A stretch of 64,000 nt of DNA from assembly GCA_964637845.1 (NCBI GenBank), contig CAZWXI010000001.1:1-64000 (forward strand), written 5' to 3'. The notes beneath the pieces were generated by a model. That model searched no databases. It saw only the letters and a program-made list of their open reading frames with translations, and had not been told where the DNA came from. Positions 27,343 to 37,024 of this stretch are shown here, in pieces (within the stretch, counting starts at the first letter, position 1; each line of letters begins with the position of its first letter). The stretch is from PGYU01 sp964637845. GTDB taxonomy: Bacteria > Bacteroidota > Ignavibacteria > Kapaibacteriales > UBA2268. The translations under genes were made by a program, and so were the position numbers.

Positions 27343-28638
27343 ATGAAAAAATCAATTTTAACTTTCACTTTATTTGTTTCTCTTTGGCAGCTTGTTCATG
27401 CACAGCCAAAGCAAGGTGAGAGTCTCGACAGAATTGTCGCCATAGTAGGCAATGACGTTGTCATGAAATCAGACATAGATGCCCAAATTGCCACACTCCT
27501 CCAATATGAAACAAATATTGACCTGAACGATAAAAATCTCAGAAAGCAAATCCTTGACGGACTTATTGACCAGCTTTTGATGGTTTATAAAGCGAAAGAG
27601 GATTCTATAATGGTTTCTGATGACGAAGTAAATCAACGAATGGAACTTCATCTACAGACAGAAATTCGCCGCTTTGGCTCTGAACGTAGAGTAGAGCAAG
27701 TTTACGGCATGTCGATTCCACGAATTAAGAATGAAATCCGAGAAAAAATCCGTCAAAGCTTACTCGTCCAAAACCTGCTTGCCGTAAAATTTACCGAAAT
27801 AAAAGTTTCACAAAAAGAAGTTGAAGATTTTTTTCTTCAAAAAGCTGATTCACTACCTGAATTGCCAGCCGCTTACGAGCTATATCATATCGTCAAAAAT
27901 GTACGAAGCGATGAAGATGCCAAAAAAACCGCTTACGAACTCGCCATGTCAATAAGAGACTCACTGCTTCGCGGGGCAAATTTTGCAGACTTCGCTAAAC
28001 GATACAGCGGTGACCCGGGTACTGCAAATGATGGTGGAGAATTAGGATGGTTCGAGCGTGGTAAGCTATTTCCCGAGTTCGAAAGAGCCGCTTTCAGACT
28101 TGCAGTAAATGAAATTTCCATCCCTGTGGAAACTCCGTTTGGGTTCCATATTATCCAAACCCTTGACAAACGTACTGATGCCGTAAAAACGAGACATATT
28201 TTATTCAAATTCTCCCAATCTCAAGAAGATAAGCAAAAAGCCATAGATTTTCTTAACGATATTCGTAAAAAAGTTGCAGAAGGTGAACAGTTTGACGAGC
28301 TTGCCAAAATATATTCTGATGATAGGGAAACTCGCGGTTTTGGAGGATTACTTGGTAAAATACCTTTTGGAGAACTCCCCGAAAGAATGAAAAATATTGT
28401 CGGGCAACTTAATGACGGTGAAATTAGTGAACCTATGTTATATGTATCAGACCCCACCAAGGAGTCATATCATATCGTTTACAGGAAGAAACTGCACCCG
28501 ACGCATCGCCCCAATCTCAAAGATGATTACAGCGAAATTGAGCAATTTGCCGCAGAATACAAAAAACGCAAGCTATACGCGGATTTTCTCCAAAAACTTC
28601 GCAAAGAAATGCACTGGGAAATAGTAAGCGATTTTTAA
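27343..28638 (+). CDS. surA: SurA-type periplasmic chaperone/peptidyl-prolyl isomerase
   Basis: 431 residues, the usual SurA size, with a signal peptide (cleavage after VHAQ), SurA_N helices (residues about 25-170; RIVAIVGNDVVMKSDID) and two parvulin domains (ELYHIVKNV..NDGGELGWFERG..FGFHIIQTL; TRHILFKFS..GFGGLLGKI..ESYHIVYRK). SurA delivers unfolded barrels to the BAM complex. It directly follows a longer relative, so two isomerases of one lineage are co-expressed. Its TAA abuts the stop of the convergent comF gene with no spacer. Confidence 0.85.
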   Translation: MKKSILTFTLFVSLWQLVHAQPKQGESLDRIVAIVGNDVVMKSDIDAQIATLLQYETNIDLNDKNLRKQILDGLIDQLLMVYKAKEDSIMVSDDEVNQRMELHLQTEIRRFGSERRVEQVYGMSIPRIKNEIREKIRQSLLVQNLLAVKFTEIKVSQKEVEDFFLQKADSLPELPAAYELYHIVKNVRSDEDAKKTAYELAMSIRDSLLRGANFADFAKRYSGDPGTANDGGELGWFERGKLFPEFERAAFRLAVNEISIPVETPFGFHIIQTLDKRTDAVKTRHILFKFSQSQEDKQKAIDFLNDIRKKVAEGEQFDELAKIYSDDRETRGFGGLLGKIPFGELPERMKNIVGQLNDGEISEPMLYVSDPTKESYHIVYRKKLHPTHRPNLKDDYSEIEQFAAEYKKRKLYADFLQKLRKEMHWEIVSDF

Positions 28639-29352
28639 TCATGCTATTGCAACAGTTGCGGCATGACAATATAGTACTCTTGCTTCGACCAATGCTCTGG
28701 CAACTGCATTAATTGTTGCACCAGTTGTCAATACGTCATCAATTATCAATATATTTGCACCTGAAATGTCCACATTATTACTGACAGTAAATATATTACC
28801 CACGTTAACTAACCGGTCATCTTTCGATAAAGTTGTCTGCGACTTAGTATATTTTTTTCGTACCACAATTCTATCAGAAACCTTACCCTTAACAAACTCC
28901 GATAATCCGCTAGCAATCATTAAGGATTGATTATACTGCCTTTCTCTCTCTTTAGCTTTATGAATAGGTACGGGGATAATATAATCGTAATCAATCATAT
29001 TTTCGATTTTCAGCCTTTTTCCTAAAAGTTTGCCGAATTCCACGGCTAATTTATAGAATCCTTCGTATTTAAAATAGTGAATTGGATTATAATACCTGTC
29101 ATCATCCTTTAATGATATAAGAGATGTCGCTTTGCTGATGAATACATTATCACTATCGAAATTTTCAAAAAAGCGATTCAGGATTCTATTTGATGGAGGG
29201 GCGTAAGGAAGAGAATTCATACAACTTATGCAAAGCATAATATATGGCGATTTGCTCGGTTCGATTAATGTATTGCAAACCGCACAATGTTCGGGAGCGG
29301 CAAACGCCTTTAAATTTGAAGCAATGTTTGTAATAAACGTAAGTGTATTCAC
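28639..29352 (-). CDS. ComF-family phosphoribosyltransferase-like protein
   Basis: 237 residues. The N-terminal part has two cysteine pairs (EHCAVCNTL and MLCISCMNSL), a small zinc finger typical of ComF/GntX. The C-terminal part has the type I phosphoribosyltransferase fold with VIPVPIHKAKERERQYNQS and the PRPP loop ILIIDDVLTTGATINA. ComF takes part in natural DNA uptake in several bacteria; no other competence genes are nearby, so this remains family-level. It precedes nothing on its strand within 11 bases other than the DoxX/MauE gene. Confidence 0.88.
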   Translation of the reverse strand: MNTLTFITNIASNLKAFAAPEHCAVCNTLIEPSKSPYIMLCISCMNSLPYAPPSNRILNRFFENFDSDNVFISKATSLISLKDDDRYYNPIHYFKYEGFYKLAVEFGKLLGKRLKIENMIDYDYIIPVPIHKAKERERQYNQSLMIASGLSEFVKGKVSDRIVVRKKYTKSQTTLSKDDRLVNVGNIFTVSNNVDISGANILIIDDVLTTGATINAVARALVEARVLYCHAATVAIA

Positions 29353-29363
29353 GAATATAGTTT

Positions 29364-29807
29364 TTATTTCACATCTTCAAGAGATAACCAACTTTTCGGA
29401 AAAATGATAGCAAATATCGATAAAGCAAACAATGCAACATTTTCGATAAGTTTTGGCAACCCTACTTTTTGCGGGTTAGTAACCGAGCAGCCGCAATTAA
29501 TATCGAGACCTCTTGCCATAGCCGAAATGACAGCTACTATAAAGACAAACATTAGAGTTGATGTTATCACGGCGTTTGCTCTGATTTTTATACCTGCAAT
29601 CAGCATTAATCCGCAAATGGTTTCTATCCAAGGCAAGATTAGAGCTAATATGTTTAGTGAAAAATTAGGAATAATGTCATAATTGCCGATTTCGGTAACA
29701 AATTGCCCAGGATTTGCTATTTTCCCGATACCATAGCTTAAAAATATAAACCCGACTACTAGTCTGACTATTGTAGTCAAAATACCGCTTTCAATTATCT
29801 TTCTCAT
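29364..29807 (-). CDS. DoxX/MauE-like membrane protein
   Basis: 147 residues from ATG 29807, with four membrane helices. The sequence RLVVGFIFLSYGIGKIANPGQF and LPWIETICGLMLIAG fit the DoxX/MauE family; the loop GLDINCGCSV holds the CxC found in MauE-type members that link to disulfide chemistry. The frame stays open 40 codons upstream to 29927, but those residues look unlike the family, so the later start is preferred with some doubt. Its role in membrane redox or disulfide handling is inference. Confidence 0.75.
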   Translation of the reverse strand: MRKIIESGILTTIVRLVVGFIFLSYGIGKIANPGQFVTEIGNYDIIPNFSLNILALILPWIETICGLMLIAGIKIRANAVITSTLMFVFIVAVISAMARGLDINCGCSVTNPQKVGLPKLIENVALFALSIFAIIFPKSWLSLEDVK

Positions 29808-29934
29808 TAGATGTTTGACTAAAATTACTACTAAAGTAATAACTAATAAGGAGTGCCAATATTTTATGAATAGCTTCAGTCTGATAAATTCAATATATTT
29901 GATGTTTATTTTATAAACATTTTTCAATTTTTAT

Positions 29935-31299
29935 ATGGCATTTGTAAGGTCAATTTCCGGCATAAGAGCTACCCTTGGTGATGAATTATCGCCCGTGATG
30001 ATTTCACGCTATACTTATGGCTTAATCAAAGCATTAGGCATTAGACGATTAGTTATTGGCAGGGACGGCAGACCCTCCGGGGAATGGATTGAGCGAATTG
30101 TTTCCGGAACAGCATTAACTTGCGGAGCCGATGTCGAACTGCTAGGCGTAGTACCTACACCTACTGTACAGTTAGTTGTAGAGAATTTTGATTTTGATGC
30201 GGGAATAATCATAACTGCATCACACAATCCTACTGAGTGGAATGGATTGAAGTTTTTAGGTTCTGACGGAATTTTTTTAGATGAAACAATTAATCATAAA
30301 ATATGGCAAATAGCAGATGATTCCCAACTATTACTCGAATCTTCATTTTTCCCGTCATTAAAACAGCCGAGTTTTAATTCTGTAAATTTTCACATAGAAA
30401 GAATTATCAATAACAGCTTCATCTCCACAAATCTTGACACAGTTAAAAAGCGAAAATTCAAGATTGTTGTTGATGCTGTTAATGCTTCAGGCAGCAAAAT
30501 TGTACCTGCTCTACTTAAAGAATTAGGATGCGATGTAATCCCATTATATTGTGACTTATCAGGAAATTTCCCACACACTCCCGAACCATTACCTGAAAAC
30601 CTCACTGATTTGTGCAGTGCTGTCAAATCTGAACAAGCCGATTTGGGGATTGCAGTTGACCCCGATGCCGACAGATTGGTGATTATCGATGATAATGGTG
30701 AATGTATCGGTGAAGAAAAGACCATAGCTTTGGCGATTATGGCTGTTTTTGAAGCCCATATAAATAAATCCGGACTAATAGCAGTCGTGAATTTATCTAC
30801 TTCATCTTTTTCGGAATGGGTGACAAAACAATATGATGCAGAACTTCTTCGTGCTCCCGTTGGTGAGATTAACGTTGTAATAAAAATGCGAAAATCTGGC
30901 GCTATTATCGGTGGAGAGGGAAGTGGAGGTGTAATATTGCCTTCAGTGCATTACGGTCGGGATTCTTTGGTCGGTATTGCTCTTTTGCTAGGGCTACTGG
31001 CTTCTAAAGCTGGAAAAATGAGCGATTTATCCGCCAAATTTCCGAATTATTCAATGCAGAAGCTAAAATTTGACTTCAATGGCGATTTTGGTGTATTGAA
31101 AAATCGAATTGTGAGCCAATTAAAGCCCCATGGAACTAATTTTGAAGACGGAATCAGGTGTGACTTCGACAATATTTGGTTCCATTTAAGAAAATCCAAC
31201 ACTGAACCAATAATAAGATTGATATACGAAACTCTCGACGATAGCTACGATAAAGCTATAATCACATCGGTAACCGAAATTATAAACGAATTAAAATGA
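29935..31299 (+). CDS. Phosphoglucosamine mutase/phosphohexomutase family
   Basis: 454 residues of the alpha-D-phosphohexomutase family, with four domains. The phosphoserine loop is ITASHNPTEWNGLK, the metal loop is AVDPDADRLV, the sugar-binding loop is GGEGSGGVI and the phosphate-binding end is RKSNTEPIIRL. GlmM converts glucosamine-6-P to glucosamine-1-P for peptidoglycan and lipopolysaccharide. The sequence GGEGSGG, rather than GGEQSGH of classic GlmM, leaves open that it is a phosphomannomutase/glucomutase. Its stop overlaps the ccoI start (ATGA). Confidence 0.85.
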   Translation: MAFVRSISGIRATLGDELSPVMISRYTYGLIKALGIRRLVIGRDGRPSGEWIERIVSGTALTCGADVELLGVVPTPTVQLVVENFDFDAGIIITASHNPTEWNGLKFLGSDGIFLDETINHKIWQIADDSQLLLESSFFPSLKQPSFNSVNFHIERIINNSFISTNLDTVKKRKFKIVVDAVNASGSKIVPALLKELGCDVIPLYCDLSGNFPHTPEPLPENLTDLCSAVKSEQADLGIAVDPDADRLVIIDDNGECIGEEKTIALAIMAVFEAHINKSGLIAVVNLSTSSFSEWVTKQYDAELLRAPVGEINVVIKMRKSGAIIGGEGSGGVILPSVHYGRDSLVGIALLLGLLASKAGKMSDLSAKFPNYSMQKLKFDFNGDFGVLKNRIVSQLKPHGTNFEDGIRCDFDNIWFHLRKSNTEPIIRLIYETLDDSYDKAIITSVTEIINELK

Positions 31300-33722
31300 G
31301 CTTCAAAAAATTATTATGTTATCATTGTGGCGATATTTGCCCCGACGATACAATTTACATTGATGATAAGTATTTTTGTTGTAACGGTTGTAACAGTGTC
31401 CATATACTTCTCTCCGACAATGATTTATCGCATGTTTACGAGGAAGCAAAAGCGGGTTCAACATCTGGTAAAAGATTCGTGAAAAACGAATTCGCTTTCC
31501 TCGATGATAGTGCAATTATTGATAAATTGATAAAATTTAGAATTGACAACAAAACAAGAGTAGTCTTTCATTTACCTCAAATCTATTGCAGTGCCTGCCT
31601 TTATTTGATAGAAAATATAAATTTGCTCGATAAAGGTATTATTGAATCAAAAGTTAATTTTTTGAAAAAGGAAGTCACTGTTACCTATTATCATGAAATT
31701 ACTTCCTTGAGAAAGATTGTTGAACTATTAACAGGTTTAGGCTACAAGCCGACATTGAATTTATCTGATATTGAGCAACCACGGAAAGTTTCTCATAATA
31801 GAAGTCTTTACATAAAACTCGGCATAGCCGGCTTTGCATTCGGGAATATAATGCTCATGGCTATTCCTGAATATATCTCAGGTGGCAGTATTGAGTCTGA
31901 TATTCGCTCATTTATGGGTTATGTGTCTATTTTACTTGGGATCCCCGTGATGTATGCCGCATCCGATTATTTCAAGGGTGCTTGGAACGGTTTAAAAATG
32001 AAAATCATCAATATTGATGTTCCTTTAAGTTTGGGTATCCTTGTTTTATTTTTAAGAAGCGTGTATGATATTCTTTTTACCACGGAACCGGGATTTATAG
32101 ATTCCCTTACAGGGCTTGTATTCTTTCTGCTAGTTGGCAAGCTGTTTCAACAGAAAACATATCACAATCTTTCTTTTCATCGAGACTATAAGTCTTATTT
32201 TCCGCTTTCGGTTATGAAATTGGAAGATGATGGTGAAACGTACATTCCCGTAAGTAAAATTACTCCGGGTTACGTTTTATTAATTCGAAATGATGAATTG
32301 ATACCTGCAGATTCCATTCTTGAAAGTGACTTCGCCCTAATTGATTACAGTTTTGTAACCGGTGAATCAACCCCCGTTTCACTTAAATATGGAGAGAAAC
32401 TTTATGCAGGGGGGAAACTAATAGGCACCGCTACAAAAATTCGAGTAATAAAAAAATTCTCAAGTAGTTATCTTACTGAGTTATGGAACTCAAAATCATT
32501 CGATAAAGCAAAAGAATCAACAATTTCGAATATATCAAATACAGCTGCAAAATATTTTACGGGAATAATATTGTTGATTGCAATTGCAACTACCTTTTAC
32601 TGGGTACCTAAGGATTTGAATATTGCCATGAATGCGGTAACAGCTGTTTTGATTATCGCATGTCCCTGTGCAATTGCCTTGTCAATCCCATTTTCATACG
32701 GTACGACTATGAGAATTCTGGGGAATCGAAACTTATTCTTAAAAAGCGACAAAATCGTCGAATATTTGACTTTTGCAAATACTATCATTTTCGATAAAAC
32801 CGGCACACTTACCGAGATGAGTAAGTCCGAGATCAATTTTATTGGAGAAAGTCTTCCTGGCAAATCATTAATAGCTGTGAAAAGCCTTGCCCAAAATTCC
32901 ACTCATCCTTTGAGTCGAATTATTGCTGATAGTCTGAATTGTACATACCTCGAACTACATGATTTTGAAGAAGTACCCGGCAAAGGAACAAAAGCTATTC
33001 TTGATGGTGTTCCTTACTTGCTTGGCAGCAAACAATGGATGTATGATAATGGAATTTCGATTATCTTAGATAAATTTAATACTCAAACTGACTTTAATAC
33101 TGAGTCAAGAGTTTATGTTTCAGAGGCTAATACTTTGCTCGGCTATTTTGCCATAAGTTCAAAATACAGACATAGGCTTAAATCGCTGTTTTCGAGTTTA
33201 AAAGATAAATTTCATTTGTATATTTTGTCGGGAGATAATGATTCGGAGCGGAGTAATCTAGAACAAATCGCAGGCGATAACGTTGAAATGCACTTCAACT
33301 TAATGCCTCAGGATAAATATGATTTCATTGCAAATTTACAAACACAAGGCAAGAAAGCTATTATGCTTGGCGACGGTTTGAATGATGCGGGCGCACTGAA
33401 CAAAAGCGATGTAGGTATAGCCGTTACAGAGTTAGATTCAAACTTCACACCGGGTTCTGACGCGATTCTTTTAGCTCAAGAACTTCCTGGTTTTCCGCAA
33501 ATGCTTAGATTGGCTAAAAACGGTGTCAATACCGTCTTGGTGAGTTATATTTTATCAGTCATATATCATACTATTGGTTTTTATTTTGCTGTACAAGGTT
33601 TACTTTCACCATTGATAGCGGCAATACTTATGCCTTTGAGTTCAATAAGCGTTATTGCTTTGACTGTCGGTTCAGCTTTATTGGCTGATAAGCGTATAAG
33701 GAGAAACTATGGCACTAATTAA
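31296..33722 (+). CDS. ccoI: Copper-transporting P-type ATPase for cbb3 oxidase assembly
   Basis: 808 residues, P1B-type ATPase of the CcoI/FixI subgroup, which supplies copper for the CuB centre of cbb3 oxidase. The N-terminus has a cysteine-rich metal-binding element (CYHCGDIC, then CCNGC) typical of FixI. An HMA-like domain follows, with CSAC at 98-101. The copper channel motif CPC is at 456-458, the phosphorylated Asp500 is in FDKTGTLT, and GDGLNDAGAL is the hinge. Eight membrane helices are expected. It starts at the stop of the phosphohexomutase gene and precedes ccoS by 167 bases. Confidence 0.93.
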   Translation: MSFKKLLCYHCGDICPDDTIYIDDKYFCCNGCNSVHILLSDNDLSHVYEEAKAGSTSGKRFVKNEFAFLDDSAIIDKLIKFRIDNKTRVVFHLPQIYCSACLYLIENINLLDKGIIESKVNFLKKEVTVTYYHEITSLRKIVELLTGLGYKPTLNLSDIEQPRKVSHNRSLYIKLGIAGFAFGNIMLMAIPEYISGGSIESDIRSFMGYVSILLGIPVMYAASDYFKGAWNGLKMKIINIDVPLSLGILVLFLRSVYDILFTTEPGFIDSLTGLVFFLLVGKLFQQKTYHNLSFHRDYKSYFPLSVMKLEDDGETYIPVSKITPGYVLLIRNDELIPADSILESDFALIDYSFVTGESTPVSLKYGEKLYAGGKLIGTATKIRVIKKFSSSYLTELWNSKSFDKAKESTISNISNTAAKYFTGIILLIAIATTFYWVPKDLNIAMNAVTAVLIIACPCAIALSIPFSYGTTMRILGNRNLFLKSDKIVEYLTFANTIIFDKTGTLTEMSKSEINFIGESLPGKSLIAVKSLAQNSTHPLSRIIADSLNCTYLELHDFEEVPGKGTKAILDGVPYLLGSKQWMYDNGISIILDKFNTQTDFNTESRVYVSEANTLLGYFAISSKYRHRLKSLFSSLKDKFHLYILSGDNDSERSNLEQIAGDNVEMHFNLMPQDKYDFIANLQTQGKKAIMLGDGLNDAGALNKSDVGIAVTELDSNFTPGSDAILLAQELPGFPQMLRLAKNGVNTVLVSYILSVIYHTIGFYFAVQGLLSPLIAAILMPLSSISVIALTVGSALLADKRIRRNYGTN

Positions 33723-33889
33723 TTTATTTTAACTAACGAAGTTACTTCTTACAACAATTAGATAACAGAATAAAAAAACAAGTTTTTTAGACAAACCAAA
33801 ACTCGTAGTTTTATAAACTAGGGAAGAACAATTATTTGTAAAGTTTAAAAGTATTTCTTTTATTTGTGAATTGAGAAACAAGGAATGCG

Positions 33890-34063
33890 ATGTCAGTTAT
33901 AATAATTTTGATGAGTGCCTCTCTTTTCGTGGCTTTAATCTTTCTAACTGCGTTTCTATGGGCAGTCAAAAACGAGCAATATGATGATACGTTCACCCCT
34001 TCCCTGAGAATATTGAATGATGACAATAGTAATGTTAAACATAAAAACGGAGCAAATGAATGA
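33890..34063 (+). CDS. ccoS: Cbb3 oxidase assembly protein CcoS, 57 residues
   Basis: A single-helix protein whose sequence carries the CcoS pattern: hydrophobic helix, then FLTAFLWAVKNEQYDDTF and TPSLRIL, matching AFLWAV-x-x-x-Q-(F/Y)-D-D. CcoS is needed to insert heme and copper into the oxidase. Its TGA overlaps the ATG of ccoNO (ATGA). The weak start context has AAGGA at 33880-33884. The short length hides it in simple gene finding, but the family match and the coupling make it convincing. Confidence 0.9.
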   Translation: MSVIIILMSASLFVALIFLTAFLWAVKNEQYDDTFTPSLRILNDDNSNVKHKNGANE

Positions 34064-36228
34064 GTAATAATGCTACCAATTCTTTAAATCCAAGTAATCT
34101 CGAAACATTCAGCTATGACAACAAAATCGTTCGCGATTTTGCTTTGGCAACCATCATATGGGGGATCGTCGGATTTCTTGTAGGTGTTATCATAGCGATA
34201 CAGTTATTTGCCCCTGCATATTTTCCGTTTCTTGATGTAGGGATTTCCTATCTGTCATTCGGAAGATTGAGACCTCTGCACACTAATGCGGTAATTTTTG
34301 CATTCGTTGGTAATGCAATTTTTATGGGTGTTTATTACTCCTTACCTCGACTGGCTAAAACGCCGATGTGGAGTACCTTATTCAGTAAATTCCATTTTTG
34401 GGGATGGCAGCTAATCATTGTTGCGGCGGCAGTTACATTTCCGCTCGGACTTACCCAAGGTAAAGAATATGCAGAGTTGATTTGGCCTATTGACATAGCT
34501 GTTGCTATTGTTTGGGTGATTTTCGGTATTAACATGATGATGACCCTTATCAAAAGGCGTGAACGGCACATGTATGTCGCAATCTGGTTTTATATCGCCT
34601 CATGGGTGACCGTTGCTGTTTTGCACATCGTCAATTCTCTTGTCATACCATATTCTTTCCTCGGTAGCTATCCAATTTACACAGGAGTTCAGGACGCACT
34701 TGTACAATGGTGGTATGGTCATAATGCCGTTGCTTTTTTCCTGACAACACCTTTCTTGGGCTTGATGTATTATTTTCTACCTAAAGCTGCAAACAGACCT
34801 GTTTACTCATATCGTTTATCAATCATACATTTTTGGTCATTAATATTTTTATATATTTGGGCCGGGCCCCACCATCTTCTGTATTCTGCAATTCCTGATT
34901 GGGTGCAATCTCTTGGTACAATCTTTTCAGTGATGCTTATTGCTCCATCATGGGGTGGTATGATTAACGGCTTACTAACTCTGCGTGGTGCTTGGGATAA
35001 AGTCCGGGAAGACCCAATTCTTAAATTTATGGTTGTAGCAATTACAGCATACGGTATGGCTGTATTTGAAGGTCCTATGCTTTCGATTAAAAGTTTCAAT
35101 GCCCTATCGCATTTCACTGATTGGACTGTAGCTCACGTTCATATTGGTGCCTTAGGATGGAATGGAATGCTGACGTTCGGAATCCTATATTGGCTCATAC
35201 CCAAACTATGGAAAACGGAATTATTTTCCAAAAAACTCGCGAATGTGCATTTGTGGATAGGCTTCTTAGGTATAATTATTTATGCAGCCCCTCTATATTG
35301 GGCTGGTATCACGCAAGGTCTCATGTGGAAGCAATTCTCTCCCGAAGGTTTTCTCATGTATCGTAACTTTTTGGAAACTGTAACTCATCTTATTCCGATG
35401 TATGTTATACGTACTCTCGGGGGAACTTTATTCTTGGTGGGAGCGATAATTATGCTCTACAACCTTATGATGACAATGAAGCGAGGTACTTTTATAGCAT
35501 TTGAGACGTTCAAAGCTCCTCCACTGGAAGCACACAAACCCAAATTTAATCACAGATGGCTCGAAGGTAAACCAATGCCCTTCCTCATAGCTTCGCTTGT
35601 GGTGATTTTAGTGGGCGGTGTATTTGAAATTGTTCCAATGCAAGTCATTAAATCCAATGTACCAACAATAAGCAGTGTTAGACCATACACTCCACTCGAA
35701 CTTATCGGGCGGGATATTTATATTCGCGAGGGTTGTTATACATGCCATTCTCAAATGATTAGACCTTTCCGAAACGAGACTGAACGTTATGGTGAATATT
35801 CCAAAGCAGGTGAGTATATTTACGATACGCCCTTCCAATGGGGCTCAAAGCGTATTGGTCCAGATTTGCACAGAATCGGTGGAAAGTATCCACATGCTTG
35901 GCATTATCAACATATGTACGACCCGCAGTCTATTTCTCCCGGCTCTATAATGCCACGCTATCCGTGGCTGTTGGAAAATTCTTATACAACTTCTGATATC
36001 CCATCGAAAATACGTGCGTTAATCTTTCTCAACTTCCCATATCCCGAAGAATATGACAAGGTTGCAAACTTAGACGTTGCTACTCAAGCGGCAGAAATAA
36101 CTGAGGAGTTGAAAACATCTAATATAAATACTACGGCCGACAAAGAAATAATAGCTCTCATAGCATACTTACAACGACTTGGCACTGACATTAAGGGCGA
36201 GACAAAACCGATTATAGGAAGCAGGTAG
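34060..36228 (+). CDS. ccoNO: Fused cbb3 oxidase subunits CcoN and CcoO
   Basis: 722 residues. Residues 1-480 are CcoN, the heme-copper core with about 12 helices and histidine ligands at H74 (RPLHTNAVIF), H221 (WWYGHNAV), H271/H272 (GPHHLLY) and H359/H361 (VAHVHIGALG). Residues 500-722 are CcoO, anchored by a helix at 507-527 and with one c-type heme site CYTCH at 559-563. In proteobacteria these are two genes. Fusion is known in FCB-group cbb3 oxidases, so it is likely functional: the electron from CcoP or a soluble donor passes to CcoO heme c, then to heme b and the b3-CuB site. Confidence 0.95.
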   Translation: MSNNATNSLNPSNLETFSYDNKIVRDFALATIIWGIVGFLVGVIIAIQLFAPAYFPFLDVGISYLSFGRLRPLHTNAVIFAFVGNAIFMGVYYSLPRLAKTPMWSTLFSKFHFWGWQLIIVAAAVTFPLGLTQGKEYAELIWPIDIAVAIVWVIFGINMMMTLIKRRERHMYVAIWFYIASWVTVAVLHIVNSLVIPYSFLGSYPIYTGVQDALVQWWYGHNAVAFFLTTPFLGLMYYFLPKAANRPVYSYRLSIIHFWSLIFLYIWAGPHHLLYSAIPDWVQSLGTIFSVMLIAPSWGGMINGLLTLRGAWDKVREDPILKFMVVAITAYGMAVFEGPMLSIKSFNALSHFTDWTVAHVHIGALGWNGMLTFGILYWLIPKLWKTELFSKKLANVHLWIGFLGIIIYAAPLYWAGITQGLMWKQFSPEGFLMYRNFLETVTHLIPMYVIRTLGGTLFLVGAIIMLYNLMMTMKRGTFIAFETFKAPPLEAHKPKFNHRWLEGKPMPFLIASLVVILVGGVFEIVPMQVIKSNVPTISSVRPYTPLELIGRDIYIREGCYTCHSQMIRPFRNETERYGEYSKAGEYIYDTPFQWGSKRIGPDLHRIGGKYPHAWHYQHMYDPQSISPGSIMPRYPWLLENSYTTSDIPSKIRALIFLNFPYPEEYDKVANLDVATQAAEITEELKTSNINTTADKEIIALIAYLQRLGTDIKGETKPIIGSR

Positions 36229-36237
36229 GAGAATAAT

Positions 36238-36444
36238 ATGTTCAGACAAATATTTCAAAATATACAAGGCATTGAGTTACTTCCTACGCTAACGCTGTTG
36301 TTTTTTTTCACTTTTTTTATTGTGATAGTGATTATGGCATTAAAGCTTGACAAAAAATTTATTGATTATATGGGTATTCTGCCATTGGAAAACGATAATA
36401 ATTCAAATCAAACTGTTTGCGGAGATAACAATGACTCAAAATGA
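36238..36444 (+). CDS. ccoQ: CcoQ-like small subunit
   Basis: 68 residues with one helix (LLPTLTLLFFFTFFIVIVIMAL) and a polar tail; size and place between ccoNO and ccoP fit CcoQ, which stabilises the complex. GGAG lies just before the start (36229-36232). Its end overlaps the ccoP start by 14 bases. Sequence of CcoQ is poorly conserved, so the call depends on context. Confidence 0.75.
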   Translation: MFRQIFQNIQGIELLPTLTLLFFFTFFIVIVIMALKLDKKFIDYMGILPLENDNNSNQTVCGDNNDSK

Positions 36445-36997
36445 TGAAAAATTATTAGACCATAATTATGACGGCATTCTCGAATATGACAATCCTTTAC
36501 CACGCTGGTGGGTATGGTTGTTTATTATCACTGTTATTTGGGGGGCTGCTTATATGTTTTATTACCACGTAGCAGGTATTGGACCAAATCAACATGAGGA
36601 ATATCTTGCAGAGTTTAAGACCGGCTCAAACGATGCTTTAAGACTTATACAACAGATGAATGAAAAATGGGCTTCTATATCATTTACCATACTTAACGAT
36701 GAATCATCCCTTGCAACCGGACAGCAAGTCTATATAAAGAATTGTGCGTCTTGCCACGGAAATTACGGCGAGGGCGGAATTGGACCCAACTTGACTGACA
36801 ATTACTATATTCATGGGGGCGGAATTAAGAACGTCATGAATGTCATTATTAACGGTGTTCCCGAAAAAGGTATGATTTCGTGGAAACCACTGCTTACTCC
36901 CGAAGAAGTTCAAATGGCTGCGAGCTATATTCTTACACTAAAAGGCACTCAGCCCGCAAATGCAAAAGCACCTGAAGGCAAACTCTGGGAGGAGTAG
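36431..36997 (+). CDS. ccoP: CcoP with a single c-type heme
   Basis: 188 residues from ATG 36431, preceded by GGAGATAAC; it begins with the cytosolic part and NPLPRWWVWLFIITVIWGA, the CcoP N-terminal helix signature. Only one CxxCH (residues 105-109, NCASCHGNYGEGGIGPNL) is present; proteobacterial CcoP is di-heme and about 300 residues. Met ligand region is GMISWKPLLTPEEVQ. The missing first heme domain makes this a short form. It still could accept electrons from cytochrome c and pass them to CcoO. Confidence 0.9.
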   Translation: MTQNDEKLLDHNYDGILEYDNPLPRWWVWLFIITVIWGAAYMFYYHVAGIGPNQHEEYLAEFKTGSNDALRLIQQMNEKWASISFTILNDESSLATGQQVYIKNCASCHGNYGEGGIGPNLTDNYYIHGGGIKNVMNVIINGVPEKGMISWKPLLTPEEVQMAASYILTLKGTQPANAKAPEGKLWEE

Positions 36998-37024
36998 AAT
37001 TTTATTAAATAACTCTTATTAACT

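Noticed and set aside
29807..29927. Longer DoxX/MauE protein starting at 29927
   Set aside because: The extra 40 residues do not fit the family's N-terminus, although they cannot be fully excluded.
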